This document shows positions 16,047 to 27,174 of a DNA stretch of 64,000 bases, one piece after another. The translations under genes were made by a program, and so were the position numbers. Origin of the DNA: an uncultured Erythrobacter sp. (GTDB taxonomy: Bacteria > Pseudomonadota > Alphaproteobacteria > Sphingomonadales > Sphingomonadaceae); NCBI GenBank assembly GCA_947494705.1, contig CANLVN010000001.1:1-64000 (forward strand). Direction: 5' to 3'. The notes under the pieces were generated by a model. It had not been told where the DNA came from, made no database searches, and saw nothing but the letters and a program-made list of their open reading frames with translations. Numbering within the stretch: the stretch's first letter is position 1; each line of letters opens with the position of its first letter.

Positions 16047-18410
16047 ATGAACGGAGCAAACAGCCGGGAGGAAAGGAATAGAAAGCTGCGCCAGAAGGAA
16101 CTTCGTCTCGCCCTCATCTGCTATGGAGGGGTCAGCCTCGCAGTCTACATGCACGGCGTCACCAAGGAGATCTGGCACGCCGCCCGCGCGAGCCGGGCCT
16201 ATCACGCTGGCGAGCCGCTTTCAGGTGTGGCGGCGGTCTATCGCGACTTGCTGGGACGGATCGAAAGCGAGCATTCGCTGCGTTTGCGGCTGATGCCAGA
16301 TATCCTAACCGGTGCGAGTGCTGGTGGTATCAATGCCGTGTTCCTGGCCCAGGCGATCCATTCGGGCCAGTCCCTCGAACCACTCACAGACCTGTGGCTC
16401 GAAAATGCCGATGTCAGCGAGCTGACCGATCCCGAGGCTGAACCGGTCTGGCGCTATGCGAAGCTATGGGCGCAACCAATCGCCGATTGGTTTCTTAATC
16501 GCCCTGGCAATGCGGTGAGCGAAAGCGTTGCGCCCGAAACGCGCAAGGAAGTGCGTCAGAAGGTCTCGCAACTGGTGCGCGGTCGCTGGTTCAACCCGCC
16601 TTTCTCGGGCGACCGGTTCTCAGGCATGCTGTTCGAAGCGCTCGCCAGCATGGACAAGACCTTGGCCGGACCGCCACTGCTGCCCCCGAACTACCCGCTC
16701 GACCTGTTTGTCACCGCAACCGATTTTCGCGGCCATGCCGAACGGCTTCGGCTCAATTCGCCGCCAGTGGTTGAGGAAACCGAGCACCGGATGCCGATCG
16801 GCTTTCGTGTCCAGACCCCGCATGGCGCCGGACAGACGCTCGCCGACCCACTAGAGCTCGTGCTCGCCGCGCGCGCGACAGCGAGCTTTCCGGGTGCCTT
16901 TCCGCCTCTGACGCTCGACGAGATCGACCGGCTCGGCATGGCGGAGGGGCATCACTGGGCGACCCGCGGTGCGTTCCTGTCTCGCATCATGCCCACCCAT
17001 GTGAGCGAAGGTACGGTCGAGACGGTTGCTCTCATCGACGGGTCGGTGCTGGTCAACGCGCCGTTTGGCAAGGCGCTTGAGGCTCTCGCCGGACGCACAT
17101 CGCAACGCGAGGTTGACCGGCGCTTCGTCTATATCGAACCGCGGCCCGACAAGAATGCAGAGCGCCGCCGCGCGCAGGACGCGGAAAATGCAAAGCCGGT
17201 GGGCTGGTTCGGTGCAATCTTCGGCTCTCTCTCCACCATTCCGCGCGAACAACCGATCCGCGACGATCTCGAACGCATCGAGCAGCAATCCAAGGATGCC
17301 GAGCGTCTGCGCCGGATCGTGATGGGTCTGCGACCGGAAATCGATCGTGCGGTCGAGCGCCTGTTCGGGCGCACTTTTTTCCTGGACAAGCCCACGCCCA
17401 GACGCCTTGCCAACTGGCGAAACCGCGCCCAGCAAGCCGCCGCCGAGCAGGCCAACTATGCCTTTGGTGCCTATGCGCAGACAAAGTTCAGCGCGATTGT
17501 GGAGCGTCTTGCGCAGTTGACGCACGCCGCCGCACCGCAGCTTGCGCTTGCCGATTACGCCCCGATTGCCGATGCCTTTCGGCGGGTGCTGGCAGAGCGC
17601 GGCTTGGATGCCCTGCTCGAAGAAAGCGGTGGGGCGAGCGAGGCAGCGATCCAATTCTTCCGCGCGCACGATATCGGCTTTCGCATTCGCCGTTTGCAAT
17701 TGCTTGCCCGCAGGTTGTCGCGCGATTGGGAGATCGATCCCGACATCCCCGACGATGCGCTCGACATCGCGCGCGAGAAAATCTTCGACATCATGGCGCT
17801 CTATCGCAAGGCTGACGATGCCTCGATGCTAGGCGAACGGTTCGACACGCTGGCAGCGAAAGCGCTCGAAGCGCCGGGCGAAGTGCTGGACTTCCTGAGC
17901 GCCAAGCGGCTGTTGCCGGAGACCGATATCGAGGCCGAGGTCATGTTTGCCGCTGCGCTCTCCGAGATGCCCGGCAATTTGCGGCGGCGCATGTTGCTGA
18001 CCTATCTCGGCTTTCCGTTTTATGATGTCGCGACTTTGCCATTGCTCCAGCGCGAGGGGCTGGACGAATATAACCCGGTGAAGATCGACCGCATTTCGCC
18101 CGATGATGCGCGTTCGATCCGCGAAGGGGGAACCCAGACGACGTTGCGTGGAATCGAGTTCTACAATTTCGGCGCATTTTTCAGCCGCGCCTATCGCGAG
18201 AACGATTACCTGTGGGGCCGGTTACATGGCGCCGAGCGGATGGTCGACCTGATCGCCTCGACAGTCGAAAATGGCCTGCCTCGCGAAACCATGCGCAGCA
18301 CGAAGCGCGCCGCCTTCCTCGCTATTCTCGATGAGGAAGCGCAGGCGCAGCGTTGCCAGATGAGGCTGATCGAAGCGATCCGACGCGAGGTCGAGGAGCG
18401 CCTCGCTTAA
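16047..18410 (+). CDS. Patatin-like phospholipase, large (DUF3376-type)
   Basis: A 787-residue protein with a patatin domain in its first half. The oxyanion region is ALICYGGVSLAVYMHG, the nucleophile elbow LTGASAGGINAVF (GxSxG, Ser about residue 91) and the catalytic Asp is in LIDGSVLVNAP. The long C-terminal half is alpha-helical and Arg-rich and resembles the extension of DUF3376 patatin-related proteins. No signal peptide is seen, so it probably acts in the cytoplasm or on the inner leaflet of the membrane, hydrolysing acyl esters of phospholipids (inferred). The ATG at 16047 is chosen because it sits near the domain start; an upstream GTG or ATG could add 19 residues. Confidence 0.85.
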   Translation: MNGANSREERNRKLRQKELRLALICYGGVSLAVYMHGVTKEIWHAARASRAYHAGEPLSGVAAVYRDLLGRIESEHSLRLRLMPDILTGASAGGINAVFLAQAIHSGQSLEPLTDLWLENADVSELTDPEAEPVWRYAKLWAQPIADWFLNRPGNAVSESVAPETRKEVRQKVSQLVRGRWFNPPFSGDRFSGMLFEALASMDKTLAGPPLLPPNYPLDLFVTATDFRGHAERLRLNSPPVVEETEHRMPIGFRVQTPHGAGQTLADPLELVLAARATASFPGAFPPLTLDEIDRLGMAEGHHWATRGAFLSRIMPTHVSEGTVETVALIDGSVLVNAPFGKALEALAGRTSQREVDRRFVYIEPRPDKNAERRRAQDAENAKPVGWFGAIFGSLSTIPREQPIRDDLERIEQQSKDAERLRRIVMGLRPEIDRAVERLFGRTFFLDKPTPRRLANWRNRAQQAAAEQANYAFGAYAQTKFSAIVERLAQLTHAAAPQLALADYAPIADAFRRVLAERGLDALLEESGGASEAAIQFFRAHDIGFRIRRLQLLARRLSRDWEIDPDIPDDALDIAREKIFDIMALYRKADDASMLGERFDTLAAKALEAPGEVLDFLSAKRLLPETDIEAEVMFAAALSEMPGNLRRRMLLTYLGFPFYDVATLPLLQREGLDEYNPVKIDRISPDDARSIREGGTQTTLRGIEFYNFGAFFSRAYRENDYLWGRLHGAERMVDLIASTVENGLPRETMRSTKRAAFLAILDEEAQAQRCQMRLIEAIRREVEERLA

Positions 18411-19294
18411 GTCTTGCTGTTCCAGATCGCTTCGACGAAAGCGTCCGCATCGATGAAACCGCCATCGCCCCGGTCGATATCGGCGAGTGGCTTGGCCGCG
18501 ACAGCTTCCTCGAGCGTCAGGCCCTGTTCGCGCAAGGTTTCGACACGGTTCACTGTCTCGCCGATCATTGCGCGATAGGCGACCAGTTCCGCAGTGTTGG
18601 ACATCGGCCCGTGGCCCGGAATGACCTTCGTATCGGCGTCGATCATCGCGATGACGAGGTCCAGCGAAGCCATCGCGGAGTAAACACTGCCGCCCGAAGC
18701 TACGTCGATGAAGGGATAGCCGGGAATGTTGAAATAGAGGTCGCCCATATGGACGATATTGTCCTCCTCCCACAGAACCACGCTGTCGCCATCGGTGTGT
18801 CCGCCGCCGAGGTAAACAAGGTGGATGGTATCGCCGTTGAGGTGGAACTTGATCCCCTGCTTGTAGGTGACAACTGGCAGGGCAGCGGCCGGCGCGGGTG
18901 GGGTTTCGTTGCCGCCCGCCATGCCGCCTGAGGCCATGCGAATGCGCACGTTTTCATGGGCGAAGATTGTCGCGCCGGTGCCGCCGAAATGCTCGTTTCC
19001 GCCGGTGTGGTCGAAATGCCAGTGGGTGTTGACGACGTATTTGACCGGGCTCGCACCCAGGTCGTCGACCGCCATCTCGATCTTGGCCGAAAGCGGGGCA
19101 AACTGATCGTCGATGATGAGCGTCGCGTCCTCGCCGTGGCTGACGCCAATATTGCCGCCAGCTCCGAACAGTACCGCGACGCCGGGCGCGAGCTCCTCAG
19201 TGCGAATTTCGACCTCGCTGAAATCGCGTTGCGCGAGCGCAGGTGTGGTGAAACACACCGTGCCCGCGGCGAAGATGGTGGCAAGACGGTTCAT
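18407..19294 (-). CDS. Secreted metallo-beta-lactamase-fold hydrolase
   Basis: A 295-residue exported protein with the signal peptide MNRLATIFAAGTVCFTTPALA. The metal site is clear: THWHFDHTGG (H91, H93, D95, H96), GHTDGDS and a late PGHGP. The N-terminal AGGNIGVSHGEDATLIIDDQ is typical of secreted MBL-fold hydrolases resembling quinoprotein relay or SoxH-like enzymes rather than antibiotic-resistance lactamases. The substrate is unknown. It converges on the patatin gene and their stop codons overlap by four bases. Confidence 0.82.
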   Translation of the reverse strand: MNRLATIFAAGTVCFTTPALAQRDFSEVEIRTEELAPGVAVLFGAGGNIGVSHGEDATLIIDDQFAPLSAKIEMAVDDLGASPVKYVVNTHWHFDHTGGNEHFGGTGATIFAHENVRIRMASGGMAGGNETPPAPAAALPVVTYKQGIKFHLNGDTIHLVYLGGGHTDGDSVVLWEEDNIVHMGDLYFNIPGYPFIDVASGGSVYSAMASLDLVIAMIDADTKVIPGHGPMSNTAELVAYRAMIGETVNRVETLREQGLTLEEAVAAKPLADIDRGDGGFIDADAFVEAIWNSKT

Positions 19295-19343
19295 ATTTGC
19301 TCTCCCTGTGTGAAGAAGAGCCTACGCCCGAATGCGCCGACTG

Positions 19344-20495
19344 TCAGCCGCCAAACGCCTCTTTCAGCTTCGAGAAGAAAGTCCGGCTTTCCGGGCATTC
19401 CTCGCCGGTTTCGGTATCCCGGAATTGCTGGAGGATTTCCTTTTGCTTCCGCGAAAGTCTGGTCGGCGTTTCGACCATGATCTCGACCACCATGTCGCCT
19501 CGACCACGTCCTTGCAGCACTGGCATCCCTGCCCCGCGAACGCGCAGCTGTTTGCCCGACTGGATACCGACCGGGATGTCGACCGTGTTGGTCGAACCGT
19601 CGAGGTCCGGAATATCGACACTGCCACCTAGAGCTGCGGTGGTGAAACTCACCGGAACACGCGTCGCAAGGGTAGTGCCCTCACGCTCGAACAGGGTGTG
19701 CGGCTTCACGTGAATGAAGATGTAGAGATCGCCCGGAGGCGCGCCGCGCTGGCCCGCCTCACCCTTGCCTGACAGCCGTATTCGCGTGCCGGTATCGACG
19801 CCGGGGGGTACTTCCACTTCGAGCGATTGCGGGCGGTCCACCCTGCCCTCGCCCCGGCAATCGCCGCAAGGGTCCTCGATAACGACGCCGCGACCACCGC
19901 AGGTAGGACAGGGGCGTTCGACCACGAACAGGCCTTGCTTGGCGCGAACCGCGCCCTGCCCATGGCAAAGGTTGCAGGTTCGTTCGCCCGTGCCCGGAGT
20001 CGCACCGGTGCCGTCGCAGGTGTCGCAGCTTTGCGAAACCTCGATCTCGATCTCGGTGGTCTTTCCATAGAAAGCTTCGTCGAGCGTAACCTGCATGTCG
20101 TAGCGAAGGTCCGCGCCGCGCCGCTGTTGTTGGCGCTGCGCACCGCCCATGCCGCCACCGCCAAACGCGCTGCCGAAAATGGTCTCGAAAATGTCGCCGA
20201 TATCGGCAAAGCCTTCCGGCCCGCCGCGACCGCCGCCTCCGAAACCGCCGCCGCCACCCATGCCTTGCGTGAAGGCTTCGTGGCCGAAGCGGTCATAGGC
20301 CGCGCGCTTTTGCGGGTCCTTGAGGCACTCATAGGCCTCGTTACAGGCCTTGAATTTCGCCTCAGCCTGGGCGTCGCCGGGATTGCGATCCGGGTGCCAT
20401 TTCATCGCGAGCTTGCGATAGGCGGACTTTATCGTCGCGCCATCAGCATCGCGGGACACTTCGAGCAAAGAGTAATAATCTGTCTGGGTAGCCAT
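19344..20495 (-). CDS. dnaJ: Chaperone protein DnaJ
   Basis: A 383-residue type I Hsp40. The J domain (MATQTDYYSLLEVSRDADGA) has the HPD motif in KWHPDRNPGD. A Gly/Phe-rich linker (GMGGGGGFGGGGRGG) follows, then four CxxCxGxG zinc repeats (CDTCDGTG, CNLCHGQG, CPTCGGRG, CGDCRGEG) and the C-terminal substrate-binding domains. It stimulates DnaK ATPase and delivers clients. It lies 74 bases downstream of dnaK, with a GC-rich hairpin in the gap, and probably belongs to the same heat-shock transcript. Confidence 0.97.
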   Translation of the reverse strand: MATQTDYYSLLEVSRDADGATIKSAYRKLAMKWHPDRNPGDAQAEAKFKACNEAYECLKDPQKRAAYDRFGHEAFTQGMGGGGGFGGGGRGGPEGFADIGDIFETIFGSAFGGGGMGGAQRQQQRRGADLRYDMQVTLDEAFYGKTTEIEIEVSQSCDTCDGTGATPGTGERTCNLCHGQGAVRAKQGLFVVERPCPTCGGRGVVIEDPCGDCRGEGRVDRPQSLEVEVPPGVDTGTRIRLSGKGEAGQRGAPPGDLYIFIHVKPHTLFEREGTTLATRVPVSFTTAALGGSVDIPDLDGSTNTVDIPVGIQSGKQLRVRGAGMPVLQGRGRGDMVVEIMVETPTRLSRKQKEILQQFRDTETGEECPESRTFFSKLKEAFGG

Positions 20496-20520
20496 TATTT
20501 TGCCTTTCGACCGCTGCTAT

Positions 20521-20543
20521 CCCTCCCGCACGCGGCGGGAGGG
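20521..20543 (-). terminator. Hairpin between dnaK and dnaJ
   Basis: CCCTCCCGC and GCGGGAGGG form a perfect 9-bp GC-rich stem with a 5-base loop in the dnaK-dnaJ gap. No T-run follows on the minus strand, so this is more likely a partial terminator or mRNA-processing/stabilising element that lowers dnaJ relative to dnaK than a full stop. That role is inferred. Confidence 0.5.
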
Positions 20544-20569
20544 ATGCGCAGGTCTGGAGCGTTAATCGC

Positions 20570-22501
<1,932 letters not shown>

Positions 22502-22589
22502 GATATTCCCATCTTTTGCATTTGTTGGACACCGCGCCTTGCGTCCCCCGAATGTGGCGAGACGGGTCGGCGGCTCGAATATGCTGGCG

Positions 22590-22617
22590 ATATAGGTGCG
22601 GTTTCGCTTGGCACAAG
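22590..22617 (-). promoter_or_regulatory. RpoH (sigma-32) promoter of dnaK
   Basis: Reading the minus strand, CTTG (22617-22614) is followed by exactly 17 bases and CCTATAT (22596-22590). This fits the alphaproteobacterial RpoH consensus CTTG-N17/18-CYTATNT at every defined base. It would start transcription near 22583, giving a leader of about 80 bases before the dnaK ATG. No CIRCE operator is seen beside it. Confidence 0.8.
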
Positions 22618-22669
22618 CATCCCGGTCCCCTAGTTTTTTGCGCATCCACAAAAGGGACATGAAGCGATT

Positions 22670-23149
22670 ATGAAAACAATCAAGGGATGGGGCGCTGTGT
22701 TTGGACTGGCTCTGGCGGTCAGTGCATGCGGGGGAGAAGAACAGGTTGCAGAGGCAACACCCGAAGGCGCGATAGAGGGTATGACCATCGAAAATGCGCG
22801 CATGGTGCTTGCTCCCGTCGAGGGCAATCCGGCGGCAATCTATTTCGATCTTGAGTACGAAGGACCACGCGCATTCTCGCTTAGCCGGGTCAGCGTGGAA
22901 GGTGCCGACAGCGCGATGATCCACCAGTTCGCCGAATACGATTTCAAGGTGCAGATGATGGAAGCGCTGCCAATCCCGATCAAGAATGGCACGACCGTAG
23001 AATTCAAGCCTGGCGATTATCACGTCATGGCGATGGGCGTATCGCCCGAGCTAGAGCCGGGCGACAAGACTGAAGTGACGCTGACCGTGTCGGGCGGCAA
23101 ACAGCACAAGTTCGAGGCCGAAGTCCGCGCCGCCGGGGAAGAGCGCTGA
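22670..23149 (+). CDS. Periplasmic copper chaperone PCu(A)C-like lipoprotein
   Basis: A 159-residue protein. The N-terminus [20 protein letters not shown] is a lipoprotein signal with the lipobox ending in cysteine at VSAC. The mature part fits PCu(A)C (DUF461): [20 protein letters not shown] and GDYHVMAMG carry the H-x-M/M/H-x-M metal residues, with His and Met ligands spread over the usual distance. Such proteins deliver Cu(I) to cytochrome oxidase or other cuproenzymes. It is divergent from dnaK and followed, with overlap of a possible CTG start, by an HExxH protein. Confidence 0.75.
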   Translation: MKTIKGWGAVFGLALAVSACGGEEQVAEATPEGAIEGMTIENARMVLAPVEGNPAAIYFDLEYEGPRAFSLSRVSVEGADSAMIHQFAEYDFKVQMMEALPIPIKNGTTVEFKPGDYHVMAMGVSPELEPGDKTEVTLTVSGGKQHKFEAEVRAAGEER

Positions 23150-23172
23150 CCAAACCTCTCGCCCCCGAAACC

Positions 23173-23667
23173 GTGGCAGCCTGCCCGGTCGGGGGGGAGC
23201 GGCATCTCACGCCCGGCGAAGTCGCGATTGCGCGCACGGTCTTCGGTGACGCAATCAATTACGGCACTGTGCAAATCCGTCGGCGCAAGTGGTTTCCGTT
23301 CCAACCCAAGCGGGTCACGATGGCACCGCTCGGACACCTGCACTTCCATCCCGATGGAAACACATATTGCGACGATTTTTCGTCCGAGAGCCTGCTTCGT
23401 CAGGGGCTGCTCATCCACGAACTCACCCACGTCTGGCAGACCCAGACGCGCGGTCAGTGGTATCTCGTGCTTAACCGCCATCCCTTCTGCCGCTACGACT
23501 ACGCGCTCAAGCCGGGACAGCCTTTTGCAAAGTACGGCATCGAACAGCAGGCCGAGATCGTGAAGCACGCCTTCTGGTTGCGCCACGGCGTGAAGATCGC
23601 AGGGGTAGCGGACAAGGAAGCGTTCGATTTGCTCGTACGCTTCGACGGTGCGACCTTGCAGGGATAA
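23173..23667 (+). CDS. HExxH-containing protein (Vgr-related, DUF4157-like)
   Basis: A 164-residue protein from the GTG at 23173 with a clear zinc-protease motif LIHELTHVWQ (H82-E83-L-T-H86), flanked by Trp/Gln as in DUF4157-type toxin-associated proteases. The upstream bases CTGACCAAACC are in frame and give [16 protein letters not shown]. The CTG at 23146 overlaps the preceding stop TGA, so a CTG start mimicking ATGA coupling is possible. Sphingomonads carry similar genes annotated as Vgr-related. No secretion signal is seen. Function unknown. Confidence 0.6.
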   Translation: MAACPVGGERHLTPGEVAIARTVFGDAINYGTVQIRRRKWFPFQPKRVTMAPLGHLHFHPDGNTYCDDFSSESLLRQGLLIHELTHVWQTQTRGQWYLVLNRHPFCRYDYALKPGQPFAKYGIEQQAEIVKHAFWLRHGVKIAGVADKEAFDLLVRFDGATLQG

Positions 23668-23671
23668 CGCC

Positions 23672-24244
23672 GTGACGCAATTCGAGTTCGTTTTCTTCCT
23701 TTATGCACTGGTGCTTGGCCTATCGATGGTCGAACTCCTTTCCGGCCTTGGTCGGACAATGGAATACAAGTTTGCGCGCGACGCGCAGAGCATGAGTTTC
23801 AGCATCGGTTGGCTCACGCCGCTTTTCGCGATTTTCGTGATGCTCGACCTGATGAGCTTCTGGATGTTCGCTTGGGCGATACGCGACTTGCTCACGGTCA
23901 ACCCGGCGACGTTGCTCGGGGTCACTGCCTTCGCCGCGGCCTACTACCTTGCCGCACGGCTCGTTTTTCCGACCGATCCGGAAGCGTTCACCGATCTCGA
24001 CATTCACTTCTATCGAGTCAGGCGTGTCGTGCTCGGCATTCTGATCATCTTGGTGTTTGCCCAGTGGGCCTTCCTGGTCTCACAAGTCAGCCTGTCAGTG
24101 CTCTACAACTGGGAGTCGGTAGGCCTGACTGTCATCCTGGTCGGCTTGATGGCGGCCGCGATGATCTGGCGGAAAGACGCGCTCAATCTAACGATTCTCG
24201 CTTTGCTGAACCTGCGTTATCTGGTGCTTTATCTGGTGCTGTAG
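23672..24244 (+). CDS. Polytopic membrane protein, unknown function
   Basis: About 190 residues from a GTG start (the ATG at 23648 would extend into the previous gene). It has six probable membrane helices: FVFFLYALVLGLSMVELLSG, WLTPLFAIFVMLDLMSFWMF, LLGVTAFAAAYYLAARLVF, VVLGILIILVFAQWAFLVSQ, VGLTVILVGLMAAAMIW and a final LTILALLNLRYLVLYLVL. It begins 4 bases after the stop of the HExxH gene, so the two may be translationally coupled. No family is recognised. Confidence 0.65.
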   Translation: MTQFEFVFFLYALVLGLSMVELLSGLGRTMEYKFARDAQSMSFSIGWLTPLFAIFVMLDLMSFWMFAWAIRDLLTVNPATLLGVTAFAAAYYLAARLVFPTDPEAFTDLDIHFYRVRRVVLGILIILVFAQWAFLVSQVSLSVLYNWESVGLTVILVGLMAAAMIWRKDALNLTILALLNLRYLVLYLVL

Positions 24245-24250
24245 AAAGAC

Positions 24251-24286
24251 TTCGCCCGCATCCCTCAGAGTGGGGATACGGGCGAA
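24251..24286. terminator. Bidirectional terminator hairpin
   Basis: TTCGCCCGCATCCC and GGGATACGGGCGAA form an imperfect 14-bp inverted repeat with one central mismatch and an 8-base loop. It lies between two convergent genes (23672-24244 and 24311-24601), as expected for a shared transcription terminator. There is no strong T-run. Confidence 0.6.
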
Positions 24287-24310
24287 TTATCTACTTGAGA
24301 CCGGGTTCGA

Positions 24311-24601
24311 TCAGTAGCGCGGGTCATCGGGATAGCCACTGCGACCGAAGCAATCTTCGTCCAGATAGCCGTTGCGGCCATAACCGTCGCAATCGTCGTT
24401 CTTGTCGACGAAATATCCTGCAAGGCCACCAGCAGCGGCACCGGCAAGCGCATAGGTCTCGATATCGCCGCCAGTCACCGCAGCAACGCCTGCACCCGCT
24501 GCAGCTCCAGCAAGCCCACCTTCAACAGCGTAGTTTTCTGCACAAGCGCCCAACGTAAGCGTGCTCGCGGCTAGGGCGGCGGATGTCATCAACGTCTTCA
24601 T
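24311..24601 (-). CDS. Glycine-zipper lipoprotein
   Basis: A 96-residue small envelope lipoprotein. The start MKTLMTSAALAASTLTLGAC has a lipobox ending LGAC. The mature region has Gly-rich repeats (GGLAGAAAGAGVAAVTGG, ALAGAAAGGLAGYFVDK) characteristic of the glycine-zipper 2TM outer-membrane proteins, and an Asp/Gly-rich tail. The ATG at 24601 is supported by AGGAGACACGAA. Probably an outer-membrane structural lipoprotein; no partner is visible. Confidence 0.72.
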   Translation of the reverse strand: MKTLMTSAALAASTLTLGACAENYAVEGGLAGAAAGAGVAAVTGGDIETYALAGAAAGGLAGYFVDKNDDCDGYGRNGYLDEDCFGRSGYPDDPRY

Positions 24602-24736
24602 TTCGTGTCTCCTGATCTGCCCCCTGTTAAGAAGGCTACGAAAACACGCGCTGGATTGTTCCGAAAATTCCGACACTTTCGCGATTTTTGGTCGCGCTAG
24701 ATGCACATGCGACCATGACCGCGAGGACTCGCAGGA

Positions 24737-25324
24737 TCAATCCGCCTTTTTGGCGACTCCCACCATCGCAGGGCGCAGCAGACGGTCCTTGATCATCCAT
24801 CCAGACTGCATTTCCTGGATTACCGTGCCCGGCTCGTGGTCGCTGCTCGGAATTTCCATCATTGCCTGATGCTGGTTCGGATCGAGCGGCAGGCCGATCG
24901 CGGCGATGCGAGTTACGCCGTGCTGGCCAAAGACCTTTTCCAGTTCCCGCTTCGTGGCTTCGATTCCGGTAACGAGCCCTTTCATGCTGTCTTCCTCGCG
25001 AAGGTTTTCGGGGATCGCATCGACGGCGCGCGAAAGGTTGTCCCAGACGCTGAGCACATCACGGGCAAAACCGGTCGCGGCATAATTGCGCGCATCGGTC
25101 ACGTCCTTTTCTGCACGGCGGCGGACATTTTGCGCTTCGGCCTTGGCGTAGAGGACATCCTGTTTGGCGGCTTCGAGGTCGCTGCGAAGGTTGTCGAGCG
25201 CTTCGGCAATGGCATCCTCGCCTTGCGATTCGCTCTCGTCTCCGTCGTCCAGAAACTCCTCCGGTACGCCTTTCAATTCTTCTTCGGCTGCCGCATCCAT
25301 CTGCGGCTTATCGTTCTCGTTCAT
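24737..25324 (-). CDS. grpE: Nucleotide exchange factor GrpE
   Basis: A 195-residue co-chaperone of DnaK. It has an acidic N-terminus, a long coiled coil (LDNLRSDLEAAKQDVLYAKA) and the conserved beta domain with LEKVFGQHGVTRIAAIGLP, QHQAMMEIPS and GWMIKDRLLRPAMVGVAK. It accelerates ADP release from DnaK. Its start is 17 bases after hrcA ends, so they form an operon. The dnaK-dnaJ pair lies nearby at 19344-22501. Confidence 0.95.
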   Translation of the reverse strand: MNENDKPQMDAAAEEELKGVPEEFLDDGDESESQGEDAIAEALDNLRSDLEAAKQDVLYAKAEAQNVRRRAEKDVTDARNYAATGFARDVLSVWDNLSRAVDAIPENLREEDSMKGLVTGIEATKRELEKVFGQHGVTRIAAIGLPLDPNQHQAMMEIPSSDHEPGTVIQEMQSGWMIKDRLLRPAMVGVAKKAD

Positions 25325-25341
25325 GCTGTGATTTGCCCACT

Positions 25342-26388
25342 TTACGTGATGAGTTTGCCCAGTGATCGGGCGGTCAGGTCAACCATGGGGACCACCCGCG
25401 CGTAATTCAAGCGCGTCGGGCCAATCACGCCCAACACGCCCACCACGCGGCCCTCCATGTCGCGGTAGGGTGATGCGATCACCGACGAGCCGGATAGACC
25501 GAACAACCGGTTCTCTGCGCCGATGAATATGCGCGTCGCCTCTGCCTCGCGCGCACTTTCGAGCAGCGCGGCAACCGATTGCTTGTCTTCAAGATCGTCG
25601 AGCAACGAGCGGACCCGGTCGATATCGTCCGCCGCAGCCTCGTCGAGCAGATTTGCGGCACCGCGGACGATAAGGACGGGTCGCGCATCGGCGTCCTCGC
25701 TCCAGACGGCGAGCCCTCGTTCGACAAGGTCACGACTGGCATCGTCGAGCTGGGACCGGCCCGCGGCAATTTCGCTGCGCATGGCCTGCGCAGCTTCTGC
25801 AAGCGTGCGGCCGGCAAGGCGTGAGGTGATGTAGTTGCTGGCCTGTTCGAACGAACCGACGCTAGCCGTGTCGAGATCGAGGACGCGGTTTTCGACCCCG
25901 CCATCTTCGCCCACCAGCACCGCGAGTGCCCTGCCCTGCCCGAGGCTGACGAGGCTGAATTGCGCGAGGCGCTGTTCGCGGGTGGGCACCATCACCATCC
26001 CAGCCGCGCCGGATAATTCGGAAAGCAAAGCGCTCGTCTTCTGAAGCGCCTGCTCCACCGGCCCCGCTTCCCCTAAGCGCGCTTCGATCTGGGCCCGTTC
26101 TTCCGGTGTTGGCTCCGCCATTCGCATCATGCCGTCGACGAAGATGCGAAGTCCGGCATCGGTCGGCATCCTGCCTGCACTCGTATGGGGCGCCGCAAGC
26201 AGGCCCAGACCTTCAAGCTCAGCCAGCACGCTGCGGATCGAGGCGGGCGAGAGGTTGAGTGTACCGTCTCTTGCCAGCGTTTTCGACCCGACGGGCTGCC
26301 CGCTCTCGATATACTCTTCGACCACGCGCTGGAAAATTTCGCGTGCGCGGGACGTGAGTTCGGTGATCGGAGGTGAGGCCATGAGCAT
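25342..26388 (-). CDS. hrcA: Heat-inducible transcriptional repressor HrcA
   Basis: A 348-residue repressor. An N-terminal winged helix ([47 protein letters not shown]) is followed by the HrcA sensor domains, ending [20 protein letters not shown]. It binds CIRCE (TTAGCACTC-N9-GAGTGCTAA), usually upstream of groESL; I found no CIRCE in this window. Start 26388 (MLM) or 26382 (MASPP) are both possible. Divergent from rph with about 70 bases between, an arrangement conserved in alphaproteobacteria. Confidence 0.94.
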   Translation of the reverse strand: MLMASPPITELTSRAREIFQRVVEEYIESGQPVGSKTLARDGTLNLSPASIRSVLAELEGLGLLAAPHTSAGRMPTDAGLRIFVDGMMRMAEPTPEERAQIEARLGEAGPVEQALQKTSALLSELSGAAGMVMVPTREQRLAQFSLVSLGQGRALAVLVGEDGGVENRVLDLDTASVGSFEQASNYITSRLAGRTLAEAAQAMRSEIAAGRSQLDDASRDLVERGLAVWSEDADARPVLIVRGAANLLDEAAADDIDRVRSLLDDLEDKQSVAALLESAREAEATRIFIGAENRLFGLSGSSVIASPYRDMEGRVVGVLGVIGPTRLNYARVVPMVDLTARSLGKLIT

Positions 26389-26460
26389 AATCTTAGTCTT
26401 TGCGCTTGCGGCGACAAGTCTGCGGTGTCAGGTGGCGCGCATTCATTTACGGAGTTTCCC

Positions 26461-27174
26461 ATGCGCCCTTCAGGACGCGCGCCCGACGAAATGCGCGCCA
26501 TCACCATCGAAACCGGTTTCACCAAGCACGCCGAAGGTTCGTGCCTCATAAGCTTCGGCGACACTCGCGTGCTGTGCACTGCCAGCATCGAAGAGCGCAT
26601 TCCGCCTTGGCTGCGCGGCAAGGGCGAAGGTTGGGTCACTGGCGAATACTCTATGCTCCCGCGCGCCACGCACACCCGCGGCTCGCGCGAAGCGGCACGC
26701 GGTAAGCAGTCCGGCCGCACGCAGGAAATCCAGCGATTGATCGGACGTTCGTTGCGGGCCGTGGTCGATCTCGAAAAGCTGGGCGAGCGCCAGATCACGC
26801 TCGATTGCGATGTGATCCAGGCGGATGGAGGCACTCGCACCGCCTCAATCTCTGGCGCCTGGGTGGCCCTCAGACTTGCGGTCAACGGACTGATGAAATC
26901 CGGTGAGCTTAAGCAGGACCCGATCACAGGACAGGTCGCCGCAATCTCTTGCGGTATCTACAACGGCACGCCGGTGCTCGACCTTGACTACCCGGAAGAT
27001 TCCAGCGCTGAAGCCGATGCCAACTTCGTCCTGATCGAAGGCGGCCAGATCGCCGAAGTGCAGGCCACTGCCGAGGGCGCGACCTATGACGAGGAAGGCC
27101 TGCTGCGCCTTCTGCGTCTGGCGAATATCGGCTGCGAAGCGATCTTCAAGGCGCAAGCGGACGCGGTGAAGTGA
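26461..27174 (+). CDS. rph: Ribonuclease PH
   Basis: A 237-residue phosphorolytic exoribonuclease that trims the 3' ends of tRNA precursors. The start [20 protein letters not shown], the motif [20 protein letters not shown] and the phosphate-binding [19 protein letters not shown] are characteristic. The in-frame upstream codons are not conserved, so 26461 is the start. Its stop overlaps the GTG start of rdgB. Confidence 0.96.
   Translation: MRPSGRAPDEMRAITIETGFTKHAEGSCLISFGDTRVLCTASIEERIPPWLRGKGEGWVTGEYSMLPRATHTRGSREAARGKQSGRTQEIQRLIGRSLRAVVDLEKLGERQITLDCDVIQADGGTRTASISGAWVALRLAVNGLMKSGELKQDPITGQVAAISCGIYNGTPVLDLDYPEDSSAEADANFVLIEGGQIAEVQATAEGATYDEEGLLRLLRLANIGCEAIFKAQADAVK

Noticed and set aside
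26389..26460. CTTG followed by ACTAAGA upstream of hrcA as a heat-shock promoter.
   Set aside because: The -10 element differs from CYTATNT at several bases, unlike the exact match at dnaK.
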